A stretch of DNA of 64,000 nt, from positions 5,828,001-5,892,000 of the forward strand of contig NC_064678.1 of the NCBI RefSeq assembly GCF_023278565.1. Reading direction: 5' to 3'. This DNA is from Colletotrichum lupini. Its lineage: Eukaryota; Ascomycota; Sordariomycetes; Glomerellales; Glomerellaceae. Position numbers and translations under genes: made by a program. The number at the start of each line of letters is the position of its first letter. Position 1 is the first letter of the stretch. Of this stretch, positions 23,132 to 34,801 are shown one piece after another. The notes below the pieces were generated by a model. That model searched no databases. It saw only the letters and a program-made list of their open reading frames with translations, and was not told the origin of the DNA.

Positions 23132-26083
23132 TCACGACTTGTTCTTGCCATCCCAGAGGATGATACCGACAGACTCCTCCCAGCCGCGACCGGCCGCGAT
23201 CTCCATGACGGTGCGGCCAGCATCGTCCTTGGCATCGAGATCGACACCGCCAGCCCCGACGAGAAGCTTGAGGACCTTGGCGTCGCCGTTCTCGACGGCC
23301 TGGAAGATGGCGTTCCATCCACGGTAGATCTTGTTGACGTCGGCGCCGTGACGGAGCAGCAGCTCAAGGATGTCTGTGTCGTCGCCGCGGCACCGGCGCA
23401 CCGCCTTGACGATGGGCAAGTGCTCACCGGGCGCGTTGATGTCGGCGCCACCCTCCTCGATGAGGAACTTGGTGATCTCCTTGTTGTCCTCGCGAATGGC
23501 AGAGGTCAACGGGGAGAAGACGCCGCCGTTCTTGTCCTCGACGGACACGCCGGCCTTGAGGAGGAGCTTGACGCTCTCGAGCTGGTTGGCGACGACGGCG
23601 CGCTCCATCAAGCCCTTGAAGGAGCGGATGTCCGGGACGGCAGGGAGGAGCTTCTCGAGAACCTCGGGGTAGTTGACGGACATGACGATGGGCCAGTCGC
23701 TACCGCGGACGTTGGGATCAGCGCCGTGGGCGATCAGCTCGTCGAGCATCTCCATGCGGCCTTCCTTGATGGCGGTCGTCAGAGGGGTGTTGCCGTCATC
23801 GCCCTTGTCGTTGGGGCTGACGCCCTGGTCGAGGAGCCAGTTGAGGGCCTCCATGTTGTTGACCCGGACGGCCATCTCGATGATGCCCTTGGGGTTGTGG
23901 AGGTCGTTGCCGGCGGCGACCAGGCGAGGGAGGAAGTGTGTGCGGAAGTGCGTGACACACTTGAACGCAGGGTACTCGGCGGAGTTGAGGTTGGGGTCGG
24001 CACCGCTGGTGAGGAGGAGCTCAAAGATGTCTGCGCGGTTGTCGCGGATGGATGTGCACAATGGTGTGTAGATGCCATCCTTCTTGATGTTGGGTGAGAC
24101 GCCGGCAGACAGCAGGACGCGGACAGACTCAATGTTGTTGATACTGACAGCGAGCTCCATGTTACCGGGGGCACGCTTGTTGTCAGCACCACGGGCCAGA
24201 AGGACCTTCAGACAAGGTGCCTGGTAGGTCGCGGGCCAAAGCATGTGCTTGGGACCCGGCAGGTTAGGGTTGGCGCCGTGGTCCAAAAGAGCAGTGAGAA
24301 GGTCCACTCTTGCGGCCATGATGGTCTCGAACAGAGCAGTCTTACCTTCTCTGTTCTTGACGTTGGGGTCGGAGCCGTAGTCGAGCATGAGGTCGACCAG
24401 CTTCTTTGGTGTCGTCTTGTTCATGGAGGCAATCAGGACGGTGTTGCCGTTGGCCATGATGTGGTTGGGGTCACCTCCATATGTGAGGAGGATGTGGACA
24501 AAGTCGATCTTGACATCGATGACGGCGATGGCAAGCGGGGACTCCTGCGAAGGTCCAGCAGAAATGTTGGGATCCGCACCGTACTTTAGAAGCATCTTGG
24601 TGATGTCGAGAGAGTTCATCTCTACCGCTGCAAAGAGGGGAGTAATGCCATCTTTGTCGGCAGAGTTGGGATCGGCACCGAAAAGAAGAAGCAGGCGGAC
24701 TGCCTCGTGATCTTGGCACAGGACGGAATCCACGAGAACGTGCTGATCCGGGCCGGTGTCGGGTGAGACACCGCGGTCCAAGAGCTGCTCGACGAGCTTG
24801 TGGTTCTTGCCCTGTACAGCAGCGATGAGGGAGGTCTTGAGTGACGGGTTACCATCGGCGTTGTGACGAGGTGTCCAACGAGGCATCGTCATGGGGTCGG
24901 CCTTGAGGCGAACGACCTTGGTCGGGATGCTGTCGGCGATGTTCTGAAGCTCGCCGATGAGCGTCTCTGTGCCAGATGTTGAGGGTGAGATGGTGTTGTC
25001 CGAGTCGCGCAGGTTCCTCCTGTCTGAAATGCGGCTGGGTGCGTCATAGTCGCGATCCGACATGCCACGGTCTGACATACCGCGGTCTGACATTCCACGA
25101 TCCGAGATGGTCATGTCGTCCCGTGCTGATCTCCTGTCCATGTTGATTCTTGTGCTGACAGGGTGGAGGTCGTAGTGACCGTGCTCTGAGATTGTGATAT
25201 CGTCGCGGCCGATTCTGCGGTCGGGGATTCTGGTCGAGTGTCCATTCTCTGAGGAGCTGTGGTGACTCCTGTTGGAGATGGATGTGCGGCGACGTGGGTC
25301 TGGTGATAGCCTCACCTCCTGAAGAACGAAGTCTGCGGACATCTTTTCTACCAAGGAAGGGGGAGGGATGTGGGGTGCTTGAGAGGGGAGAGCGGGAAGG
25401 GGAGGGAGGGGAGGAGATCTCTCGTCTGAGCGATCCGGTAGTGCTGTCGGCTGGACTTCGAAGGACTTGGACTTTGATATCCGGACAGTCGAGTTGTGGT
25501 TGCTGATGCGGTCCAATGCAGCGGCGAGGCCAGCATAGCCGTTGCCGACAGCATCGTCCGTCTTTGAGTTTCCAAGAGACCACTGGAAGACGAGAGCACT
25601 CATCCTCAGCGCATCCCTTGCCTTGCGTATCGACTCCCTCATCCTCAAGATCTCCTTGTCGGCGAACATCATGCGCCAGCCGCGCTGGATCCTGCCCATG
25701 GCACCCTTCTTTTCGTACTCGAGGAACTCGAACATCATGTGGTCGAGGACCTGGAAGTCGGAGTTGGTCGAACGGAACTTCATGTCGAGCTCCTTGATCA
25801 TGTCGGCGGGGAACTCCTGATGGGTGCGAGCAGCCTCGGAAAGGCCGGCCTCGATGGACCATAGTATCCGGCAGATGTCGAGGAAGTCATTGGCGAGCTC
25901 CCTGAAGCCGTGCGGTTGGTGCTTGACGTTGGTGAGGAACTCGAGCATGCGCACCGAGATGTTGTTTCCGAGGAGCGTGGCCCTCGTGCAGAGGTCCAGG
26001 ACGGACTCCTTGGCCTTTGGCTTGCCATACATGGCAGCGGTCATAGTGCCTCGTCTTGGTGCCACGTAGGGCTGTAAAGACAT
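23132..26083 (-). CDS. Large ankyrin-repeat protein
   Basis: A single uninterrupted exon encodes 983 aa from ATG at 26083. Residues 1-190 are helical (for example LANDFLDICRILWSIEAGLSEAA) and resemble the N-terminal regulatory segment that precedes repeat domains in many fungal ankyrin and NLR-type proteins. Residues 190-400 are low complexity, rich in Ser/Arg/Pro, with a tandem SDRGM repeat at 327-344. From about 413 to 975 come some fifteen ankyrin units of about 33 residues, many keeping GADPN, GVSPN and TPLxxAI. There is no signal peptide, no transmembrane helix and no catalytic domain. It should be a cytoplasmic or nuclear protein-binding scaffold; the partner is unknown. The length of the intact frame in strongly repetitive sequence argues that it is under selection. 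Confidence 0.9.
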   Translation of the reverse strand: MSLQPYVAPRRGTMTAAMYGKPKAKESVLDLCTRATLLGNNISVRMLEFLTNVKHQPHGFRELANDFLDICRILWSIEAGLSEAARTHQEFPADMIKELDMKFRSTNSDFQVLDHMMFEFLEYEKKGAMGRIQRGWRMMFADKEILRMRESIRKARDALRMSALVFQWSLGNSKTDDAVGNGYAGLAAALDRISNHNSTVRISKSKSFEVQPTALPDRSDERSPPLPPLPALPSQAPHIPPPSLVEKMSADFVLQEVRLSPDPRRRTSISNRSHHSSSENGHSTRIPDRRIGRDDITISEHGHYDLHPVSTRINMDRRSARDDMTISDRGMSDRGMSDRGMSDRDYDAPSRISDRRNLRDSDNTISPSTSGTETLIGELQNIADSIPTKVVRLKADPMTMPRWTPRHNADGNPSLKTSLIAAVQGKNHKLVEQLLDRGVSPDTGPDQHVLVDSVLCQDHEAVRLLLLFGADPNSADKDGITPLFAAVEMNSLDITKMLLKYGADPNISAGPSQESPLAIAVIDVKIDFVHILLTYGGDPNHIMANGNTVLIASMNKTTPKKLVDLMLDYGSDPNVKNREGKTALFETIMAARVDLLTALLDHGANPNLPGPKHMLWPATYQAPCLKVLLARGADNKRAPGNMELAVSINNIESVRVLLSAGVSPNIKKDGIYTPLCTSIRDNRADIFELLLTSGADPNLNSAEYPAFKCVTHFRTHFLPRLVAAGNDLHNPKGIIEMAVRVNNMEALNWLLDQGVSPNDKGDDGNTPLTTAIKEGRMEMLDELIAHGADPNVRGSDWPIVMSVNYPEVLEKLLPAVPDIRSFKGLMERAVVANQLESVKLLLKAGVSVEDKNGGVFSPLTSAIREDNKEITKFLIEEGGADINAPGEHLPIVKAVRRCRGDDTDILELLLRHGADVNKIYRGWNAIFQAVENGDAKVLKLLVGAGGVDLDAKDDAGRTVMEIAAGRGWEESVGIILWDGKNKS
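25050..25106 (-). repeat. 15-bp tandem repeat coding SDRGM in the ankyrin gene
   Basis: Three to four imperfect 15-bp units encode SDRGM-SDRGM-SDRGM-SDR in the disordered linker. This kind of array is prone to unit-number variation between strains. Confidence 0.75.
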
Positions 26084-27148
26084 GAGGGGTTGTTATCTCA
26101 GACGGTGATGTTGGAGGCAGTGGCTCTGGGGTTGTTATCGAGGGTAGCCTTGTATGTTGATCCGCACACGACACTATATGGTCAGATCAATGCTACTAAT
26201 AAAGGCGGAATGAAGATGAAGAAACAGATCTCTCTCTCCCCGCTCATGGAGCAACGTGGGAGCTCAGCTGTTTATCTGTAAGTTCCGCCGCGGTGGGCAA
26301 AGCTGAACCTCACTCAAGGTGATTGCTTGTCCCAGCCAAGGTTCCTCCTCCTCCTCCGAAGAGCTCTCGGACAGGTCGAGGCCTAGTCTGTGGCCATCGA
26401 TAGAGACAAGAATCAAGCGGCAAGCCACCAACCACGCCAAATGGGGCTCATTGGGAGAAGCAGGCATTGTCCCGGCTCGGAGCCATGAATCGTGATTGTA
26501 CCCAAGAGAGACAAACACGGCGTCTACATTGGAGGATCAGGAAGCCGTAGTGCCAGGTACAAGGGATGTTCCAAGCACCAATTCAACGCTAGAGCAGTTA
26601 ACCCCAGAGACGACCTGCGCTAGGCCGTCCGCTTTGACACAAAGGGCCGGAAATCAGACAGGAAAGCCAGTGCGGCCAGGCCATTCAAGACAAGAGACTG
26701 ACATATGCCACCACTAGCTGGCATTGGGTCCCAGCGTTAGACCCCCTGGCCCGAACTCTTCAGGAGAAAAGGAAAGGGCTTTTTTTTTTCTGCTCATGAG
26801 TCTTGGGACCGGACGAAAAGACGGGACGATGACTAGAGGAGAAAAGAGGGGAAAAGCAAGTATGACAGCATCAGTGTTGTTGCCGGGCCGGGGACTCGGG
26901 AGGGAAGATAGTGAGGCTTACACACACCCTCGCTCCCACTTCAACTCACTCCAACTCCCATATTGCTCTCTGCAATACAGTGCCCGCTTCCAATCCATGT
27001 TCATCTTAGCGCTGGTGGCGTGGGGAGCTGAGAACGGTCTCGCCACGTGAGGAGGAGTCCTGGCTGACATTCCGATGCCTCGCACACAGTGTTTCTGTGT
27101 CTCTGTGTTTCCCACCCCTCCGGGCCCTTCGTCTTGGCCTTGGGCTTG

Positions 27149-27230
27149 GCCCCCTCCTCCTCCTCCCCTCTCCTCCCCCCCACCCGGCAAACAGATCTAG
27201 CAGAGTTTTTTTTCTTCTTCTTCTTCTTCT
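27149..27230. repeat. Polypyrimidine and TTC-repeat tract
   Basis: A run of CCT/CCC units (about 27149-27182) and a T-run followed by (TTC)n (about 27206-27230) lie close together. Such tracts are typical of fungal promoters and 5' leaders, but no start codon with a convincing frame follows. Confidence 0.6.
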
Positions 27231-28904
27231 CGAATCTGTCGCCTCGAGCGGGAAGCCTTGGAAGGGTTGCTTTGTGAGTTGTGACCGATCCATTTTACAT
27301 AGCTTTCTGGGGAAAGCAAGCGACAACCCAGGCTCCACGAGCGGTTCGGTCGTTGCCGATCAAGCCTCCATCTTGCCATTGTTCTTTGTTTGTGCTGCAC
27401 TGCTGATGGGATTGGAGAAGGGGGCGCAGATAGCCCATTGGATTCGGCAGTGTAGGGGACATGCCTGAGCCCTGAGGGGGACGTCATGTCCTTTGCAAAT
27501 CTTTGGAGAAATCGGCAGTAAATCTTGCATTCGGCAAGTGCGCATTTCAGATACGGATATCTTGACCATCTGCGCTTGTCGCTCCCAATGTGACGTCTTG
27601 CCGGGGGGCGTGGCACTGGTGGGTGTTGCTTGACTCAAGTACGCTGTCAAAAGCTGCGAAGCGGTGCGGAGCCGTGTGTGTTTACGGAGTCGACGTCTCG
27701 AAGACGTCGAAAGGAGGTCTGTTCGTCCTCGGTACATGACAGGTTCTACGCGTCTGCTATCAGAATCAGATCAGTTTGCGACGGCCTAGGCCAGCTTCAG
27801 TCCAGTGTCGTTTGGGTTGATCAGCGAATTGCGGGACCGCATGTTCGTGATGGCCTGAGCAAGGGGATCCAGAGGCCCAGAGAGGAGCCAGACGGGCCAG
27901 AGAGGGCAGAGAAGGGCCATCAAATCACCGTGTCACCCATGTGTAGCGCGCTCACGAACCAGTGCGATGATACGCCGTTGTCCATCAAACCCTGCGTGCT
28001 TTGTCTTTAGCTGGATTAGCTGAAGCTGCGTCCCTGGGTTCGTTGCCAGGGTTTGTGGTCAGGGGTAATAATTAGTATGTATAATAGCAAGCGAACAGGC
28101 AGGCAAGCAACAAGCAAGAGCAGAAGGGCCAACAATCGCAAGAGAGCCCAGGAAGGAAAAAACTAGCAGCGAACCATCGCGCGTCTGCGACCCTGGGCCG
28201 CGGGGAATAAGCTGATGTGCCCCGTTCCAATGGGCACGGGACGGGCTTGCGAACTGCGAGGGGAAAGTTAACCGTGCGTCTTGATCGCCGCGATGAGAAT
28301 CTGTGGTCCACACTGGCTGGGCGGGAGTCCCTGTCTCTTCCAAGACACTACGTCGGAGGAGGTGGTGTTGTTGGACCTTGGATCTTGGTGGTTGTCGTCG
28401 TGATGGTGTGTGGTGGTAGTTTACTATGTGTTTACTATCAAGAAGGGCGCAAACGCCGCGGGCGGGAGGGAGAGAGGATGGGGGGATGATGCCGGCCGCC
28501 TAACTTCCAAGACATGAGCCCCAAGACATCGTTGTTCCTTGCACAGACACTCGTGTCGTCAAGACTTTTCAATCTGCTGTGCCACTGTTCGCCAGAGAAT
28601 GGGTAAGCTGTAAGACTATTCTCCACCACACACCTTGGCCAGGCCAGGTCCGCGTCGTGTCCTCATTTCGGACTTGTTGGCTAGGGCAGATGCTAAGCCC
28701 AAGGTTCATCTAGAAAAAACACGGTACGGACGCCGTACGGATACTTACGTCTTGCAGACTAATAATGGGCTGAGAAATTCGGGTTCGTAAAGGAGGAGCT
28801 GATGAGTGCGTGAGTGGTGGTGGTGGAGGATGCATGGACCGGAGCTCTCTCGAATCGTGTGCCGGGACCCTACGAGCAGCCAAACAGCTAGCTACGTCTA
28901 AATT

Positions 28905-28922
28905 GCATTTGCATTTGCATTT
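28905..28922. repeat. Tandem hexamer GCATTT x3
   Basis: Three exact copies of gcattt in otherwise unique noncoding DNA. Confidence 0.7.
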
Positions 28923-30279
28923 CCACAAGATTGGAGAGCTGGAGAGGGCTGGAGGGGCAGGGGACTTGGGGGACTCGGCCCAGCTTTCGAGGAATGAGGT
29001 CAAAAGGAGGAGGGGTGAATGGCACCCGAAGTTTGCGCCTATGATGCAAAGTCACCCCCAAAGATGTCAAGAAGAGGCAAGCTCAAAGGCAAAGCGAAGC
29101 GGGCGCAAAAGCCACAGAAAAGCCTCGTTTGCGTCCTAGGAGGATTCCCCGGACGCCTCCTTGAGTCTCTATCGGCGAGTCGGTTGCTGGTCGGAGGGTA
29201 CCACACCAACGGATTTTCGACGCCAACGCCAAAAGAAGCCAAAATCACGTCGAAATCTCCTCAAGGCTCGCCCCCCGTGGTCCCCGCCCGTCCGGTCTAC
29301 TCTGAGCCTCTGAGCCTATCGCTCCGACTGGCTGACTAGGCCAACTGTCACTTTGCCAGGTCAAATAGCGGCGGTATTAGACTTCGGCCGGGCCGGGTCT
29401 ACGCGTCCACAAACCAACATCTACCTCGGTTTGCTGATGGCTGCTTCCATCCACGCGGCGCAAGCAATACGTATCCGTGGACTCACAGACTCGAGGAATC
29501 TAGAGAATGAGGGTGTGGTGTCGCTCGCAAGCGTCCGGGCTTATCCCAACGCCGCTTTGCCTCTGTTTGTTTGCTAACGCTACTCCCTCCTTTTACTCCC
29601 TACTGCCTGTACAGTGTAAAGTAAGGTGGAATATCCGTAGTTAACTTGCCAACTTGCAGTGCTTTTTTCTCTCTGGCGTTTGTCCTAATCACCACTGCCG
29701 ACATGTTCCCACCCCAAACCATGCCGGCACGGTTACCCGCAAGCGCACCAACGCACACCAACGCATGCAATAACTTATGTCTGCGCTCGGGGGGTTTTCT
29801 AGCAGACTACACAGACGGCTGAACATTTGCAATCTCGCTGCCGTTACTAATCCTGGGCTGGGCTGTCCTCTTCTATCGAATTGCCACGTGGAATGGTCCC
29901 TGCCCCTTTTTCTTGCCTCTGCCATCTGAAAGATTTCCTTGACCTTGTGCCACACACAGGCCGCCTCTCATGGCGTAGCACTACCAAGTACGGCTTTACG
30001 CCTCTCCATGGCTTATCCCCGTACTCCAGTAGGTTATTGCTCGGGAGATGCGCATTGAAGAATCATGATCGTCTTAGAGGATGGTCAACTGCTAAATTCA
30101 CTGCGGAGTATCATCTCCCGGGAACGCTCCACGTTCTTCTCCTCATCTCTCTCCACGAAAGAGAAGAATAATGAAATCTTTGTTGTTCAGGCTCCTCCAT
30201 GTTCTACACCCGTTCTTGTGCCGAGCCTAAGAACAGTGCTGGATTTCCAAGGATCCACTGATCAGCTCGTGTGATATAA

Positions 30280-30324
30280 GGACTGAGACAGGCGCCTTCG
30301 GGAGACGCCTCGCGGTCTCAGTCC
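30280..30324. other. Perfect long-stem hairpin with UUCG-type inner loop
   Basis: The outer arms GGACTGAGAC and GTCTCAGTCC are exact 10-bp complements. Inside them AGGCG pairs with CGCCT, and CC-TTCG-GG forms a possible UUCG tetraloop. It lies about 420 bp beyond the stop codon of the GMC gene, in noncoding DNA. It could be an RNA structure or a palindromic protein site. No U-run follows, so it is not a classical terminator. Confidence 0.6.
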
Positions 30325-30743
30325 CACGGCAGCAACCTTTTCGCATTGACTCTTTCCCAAGGGTCTATCATCTGAATTGAAATGGACTGTACAGGGAGAG
30401 TGACAGAGTACAGATATTGCGGCTTGCTTTCGTTCGCCGCCTCATCCCATCCTTGCAAACCCTTCGGTCCCCTGCCCAACCCAGCCATGGCTACATGTAT
30501 TCAGCCAGCGTTGCCTTTACCAACGTCGCAGGGCCAGCAGATCGCACTCAATCCGAGGCAGTGGTGTGGTAGATTCATGATTTGTTCTAACGTCGTCCAG
30601 TATGTGGTAATTAGGTACCAAGTATGTACGGAAACGCCCAAGAGACCCTTCGTGGTCACACCTCAAAATCCTACGGCGCGCTTTTCCAGCCCGCCATGTG
30701 TAACAATACAGTAAAAGAAGAAGAAAATAGAGCATAAAGGTAT

Positions 30744-32890
30744 CTATACTCCAAGAATTACATCCGCCGCCTTCTCGCTAATCATGTACACCGCCGACGC
30801 GATGTAATACCCAGGAATCTTGGGGAACACGCTCGCGTCCACCACCCGCAGGCCTTCAGTCCCTCTCACCTTGAACTTCGAGTCCAAGACAGCAGTGGCA
30901 TCGCCGTCTTTGCCAATGGGGCACGTGCAGCTGGCATGGTGGCCCCAGGCTTCATTCCTGACGAACTCGGGCAAGTCCGCATCGGTGACGTTCTTCCCGG
31001 GCCAGACCTCGGTGAAGCCTCCCGTGAGGGGCACGACGCTCTCGAACATCTTGCGCGAGAGCTTCATGCCCTCCACCACGGCCTGGATGTCCTTAGCGCC
31101 CGTTGCCTCGTCCTGGAATGAGTTGAAGTCAATCTGCGGCATATCCCGCGGATCGGCTGAACGCAGCTTGACGGTTCCGGCCCGGTTGCGGCTGTGGGCT
31201 TTGAGGGTGATCCACGTCCAATGTCTCTGATCCGCGGTGCCATCGACGGAGTATCCGGGATAGTACCCAGGGAAGGCGACTGGTGCTCCTGCGATAAAGA
31301 GGTCCGGGTCTCCCTCTGCCACGGTCGACTTCTTCACGATACCCAGGCTGATGCCGTTGGAACCATAAATCCCCCTATCACCACTCGCGGCGCCGTCCTG
31401 CCACTTTTTCAAGCAGGGATCGTCGGTGCCAGGGCGAATGAAGGTGCAGCCTTCGATGATCTGAAAGTTTGTCGGCGTTTCGCCAATAACGGACGTCTCG
31501 TAACCTGTTGTGGTGATGATCAGTCAAACGGCTCTACATTGAATGATCATTTCGTCAGCAGCAAATGAGAAAACTCACGGTCTTGCAAGTTGGTGCCAAC
31601 ACCAGGAAGATCGACGATAGAAGGGATACCGAAAGAGGATAGCTCCTCTTTCGGGCCAACGCCACTGAGCTTGAGCAGCTGCGGGGTATTGAAGGCGCCG
31701 GCTGATATGATGACTTCGGCCGTGGCGTTTACGGATCCGGCGACGCCAGAGCCAGCAGCGCCGGATCGGGGGTCGGCGCGGTAAAGGCTCTGTCCCGTAA
31801 CAAAGTCTACCCCCACGGCCCGGGGCTTCGCGCCGCTCTGGTCGAAGCGCACCTTGGTCACGAGGGTGGTGAGCTTAATGTCGAGGTGGTACTTCCTAGA
31901 ACCATCCGCGTTCTTCGCGTCGGCCGTGTCCAGGACGAATTCGCGCGGTCCATTGCGGACGCCCTTGTTGACGGAGATGGGGACCTGGTAGAGGCCCTCG
32001 GCAGAGTCACGGCTGGGCAGGTCGACGTCGAGATCACGAAGGAGAACCTCGCCGAGACCCTGGATCGTCGAGAAGATCAATCCCAGGAGACTCTTGCCCA
32101 TGGCGGAAGCAGCGGACAGAATAACCGTAAGGAGCTTGACATCCTTGATGACAAGTCCAAGGTCCGTCACGGAGGTGGTAAGCCAGCCGTCGAACCCGTG
32201 TCCTACAATACCATTGGGCAAGTATTCAGCGTTCTCTAAGCGCTGGAAGTACTTGCGCATGTTGGACGAGCCCCAGGTGGTGTCTCCGGTCAAGGTCGCG
32301 ATGCCATCCCAGTCTGACTTGTGCGGGTAGACCGTGATCAACGCGTTGTGACTGCCGCAACCACCCAGCGTACCAGCTCTAGGATAAAGGATGCCGAGCG
32401 GCTCAGCGCCAGCCGGTGGGTTGAGTCCGACGTAGAGCTCCCCGTTCGCAAGTCGGTATGTCATCTTGGAGTCCTTCTTCTGGGCCTCGAGATCGGCAAA
32501 GTGTTGAACGTAGTAGTCCCATTTCATTGGGGCGTACTCTGTCGACTGAAGGTTCAACGCAGGGACCTGGTACGGGATCGAGTCTCCCTGGTCGTCGCCG
32601 GCGTCGATGAGAAGGACCTTCTTCCCGGCGATGGCGAGCCGGGCGGCAAGTGGGCCACCACCCGGCCCGGAACCGACAACGACGTAGTCATAAGACGCGA
32701 GGATGTCGGTAGATTGCCGTGGGACAAAGTGCTGGCTCGGGCTATCAATGTTGTATCCGCGTCAGCCAACCACATTCATACTTTGCGTACCTCGCGTCTT
32801 AAGGTTTGGGGTAGGTCAAACTCACACAGCAGAGGCCGTGGCCACGATGTAGCCGAGCAACACGTTTGTGACATGAAGACACCAACGCAT
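30744..32890 (-). CDS. Secreted GMC oxidoreductase (FAD-dependent, AA3-type)
   Basis: Three exons (32826-32890, 31579-32741, 30744-31504) join in frame to 662 aa. The intron junctions are GTGAGT...TAG and GTGAGT...CAG. The first 22 residues form a hydrophobic signal peptide. The FAD-binding Rossmann motif is VVVGSGPGGGPLAARLA, followed by LLIDAG. GMC signatures include RAGTLGGCGSHNALI and SAGAFNTPQLLKLSGVGP. The proton-transfer His is kept in GHHASCTCPIG, but the second catalytic position, His or Asn in glucose oxidase and alcohol oxidases, aligns with Tyr in FPKIPGYYIASAVYMISEK. The canonical NLQDHY reads NLQDRY. Family enzymes oxidise sugars or alcohols outside the cell, often supplying H2O2. 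The substrate cannot be predicted, and the changed residues may mark a distinct subfamily. Confidence 0.9.
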
Positions 32891-34801
32891 CTTGGATGAG
32901 ATTGGAGGCTTTCGAACTGGTTGAAGAGGTCGCAGCACCAAGCAACTCAAAAAGGAACGCCCGTCGTCAGAAAGTCAGTCTCTCTCCAGGAGCGGCGCAC
33001 ATTCCCCTTAAGAACTTGGTCCAAGAAACCTCACTTGTCCTCCTCGACGCGATGCGCCTGATCGCGACATAGGAAAAAGTCGCAACGCCCCTTGCATTTG
33101 ATTAGACATGACGCTGCCCGTCATGTACCCTCCCCATCTCGGATGTGACCTGCTTCTTTCCTATGTGACGGTGATCAATGTAGGTGATGCTATGTATGGC
33201 AACCTTCCCACTCAAGGTCCCAGAATCGCCCTTCTCGTGGTTCACTCAGCCTACCATCGTCGGCCGAAGGAACGATTAGGGAAGGACGTGGAGGTTGCCC
33301 CCCTGGTACGAGCACGGGAGAGAATCTGAGAATGATGCTGGTCATGTGGGAACACGAGCGGGAGGCCGATTAAGGTGAGGAGGACGCCAGGGGCCAGCGT
33401 CGCAGTCACGGCGGGCGCGAACTTGGCATGACTGTTGCGGGGGCTGCTTTAAATGAGATTGCGCTGTAGGATGTCTTGAATCGGGAAAGCTATCCGATGC
33501 ACTTCGGAGCGCCGAGCACGAGGGCAGACGGACGGTCCTGGTTATGCGGGGGATAGCTCAGCCTTGGAGGGAGACATCGGTCCAAATTCTCAAGGGGAAA
33601 AACGTAAAACATGGCCAGATATCTTCATGACTGGACTAGTTCGTCCGGGGATGACCTTATACGCGCTCCGCGGGGTGTTGTCAAAGCTCCCAATTAGCCT
33701 TATTTCTTTGGTTCATGCATCTCCCATGTGTCCATCCGCAAGGTACGATCGATGAACCGGTCGAGTCTCGCAAACTTGCGCCTCGCATTATTCAAACATA
33801 AACCAGCGAGGGGGTTCATGGTCCCATTGATTCCGTATAGACATGAATCAGGCCACCCCTGAGCAACTCTTTTGTTCGTTCTGCTCAGCCGTCCGCCCAG
33901 CTGAGTTGCGGTTGGGCATGCAACATGCGAGCCCGGCCTTTCATTCTGCCCTGTCCCCCGACTCCCCGCAGAAACCTGGCTCACTAAAGTCTGATCTTGG
34001 TTAGCACCACCTTTACTGCCAAAGAAACCCGGTGTCCGCCCCAAGCCTATTGCAGTACAGCGTGTGAGCATCTCACGACTGTAACGGCCCCAATGCAGTG
34101 AAGGATACCACCGGCGGGAAAGCCATCAAGATCCCAAGAAACGGGCTGTTGATGATGCGGCTCGCATTGAGTGATCCAGCCAACTTCATCTCTACCATCG
34201 AGGATCTTCATTCGTCACATTTGTTGATGTGATAGCGCTTGGAAGAAGAAACTCAGAGTAATGCGTACTATAACTTGAGCACAGCGGAATCACGCAAGCA
34301 GCCTGTCACCGTTGCTGCTCGTCATCCCATAAGCGAGAGACATCAAGCAAGCGCTGTCATCCACCGATTATACGTCGCTTTGAAAGAAGCCGGGTAGCCG
34401 CACATGGTGATGTGAGCAGTAAGCCCCGTGGCGCTCTCGCCAAAGTAATTGGGCTGGATGCATAATCCGCAAGTCTAGTCGCCCAGACGTTAGCGACGAG
34501 AGCTGGGAGCGCTTCCCCGTCTCCGCGACGTCGAGGCCATCCCAAAGTGTGCCGCTTTCGTCCATCGCAAGCCATTGTTTCGTAGTGGCGGCTGAGTGGC
34601 GATCTTGCCCTATGGACTTGGTCTCATGAACGAAACTCCGGTCGCCGACATGTAATGCCCAGTTCATATACAGGATGTCTCCCTGATCCCGCATGGGCCC
34701 GGCCTTGTTGATGGGGGTTTCTTTCGCCGTTGTGACATCTGTACGCCCATGCAACGATCGGCATCAACCACACATCGCATGCCGTCGCATCGTTTTTGAG
34801 A
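32891..34801. other. 1.9-kb divergent intergenic region, no gene recognised
   Basis: Lies between the divergently transcribed GMC and CFEM/PTH11 genes, so both promoters should be here. Small open frames on both strands (for example 34368-34754 minus) have no recognisable motif. Confidence 0.45.

Larger units (their letters stand above)
26084..30743. other. 4.7-kb gene-empty region with simple-sequence tracts
   Basis: No open frame above about 140 codons and none with recognisable motifs. Frames overlap on both strands, as in noncoding GC-rich DNA. It contains a polypyrimidine/TTC tract (27149-27230), a GCATTT hexamer repeat (28905) and a long perfect-stem hairpin (30280-30324). Composition is unlike the RIP-degraded blocks, so it is not decayed transposon. 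Long promoters or noncoding transcripts are possible. Confidence 0.5.

Noticed and set aside
23348..24097. Plus-strand open frame of 249 codons
   Set aside because: Reverse-complement shadow of the ankyrin repeats; periodic Val/Asp/Leu pattern mirrors the repeats.
25044..25862. Open frame of 272 codons antisense-register to the ankyrin coding frame
   Set aside because: Same strand, different register of the ankyrin gene; composition is typical of a shifted reading frame.
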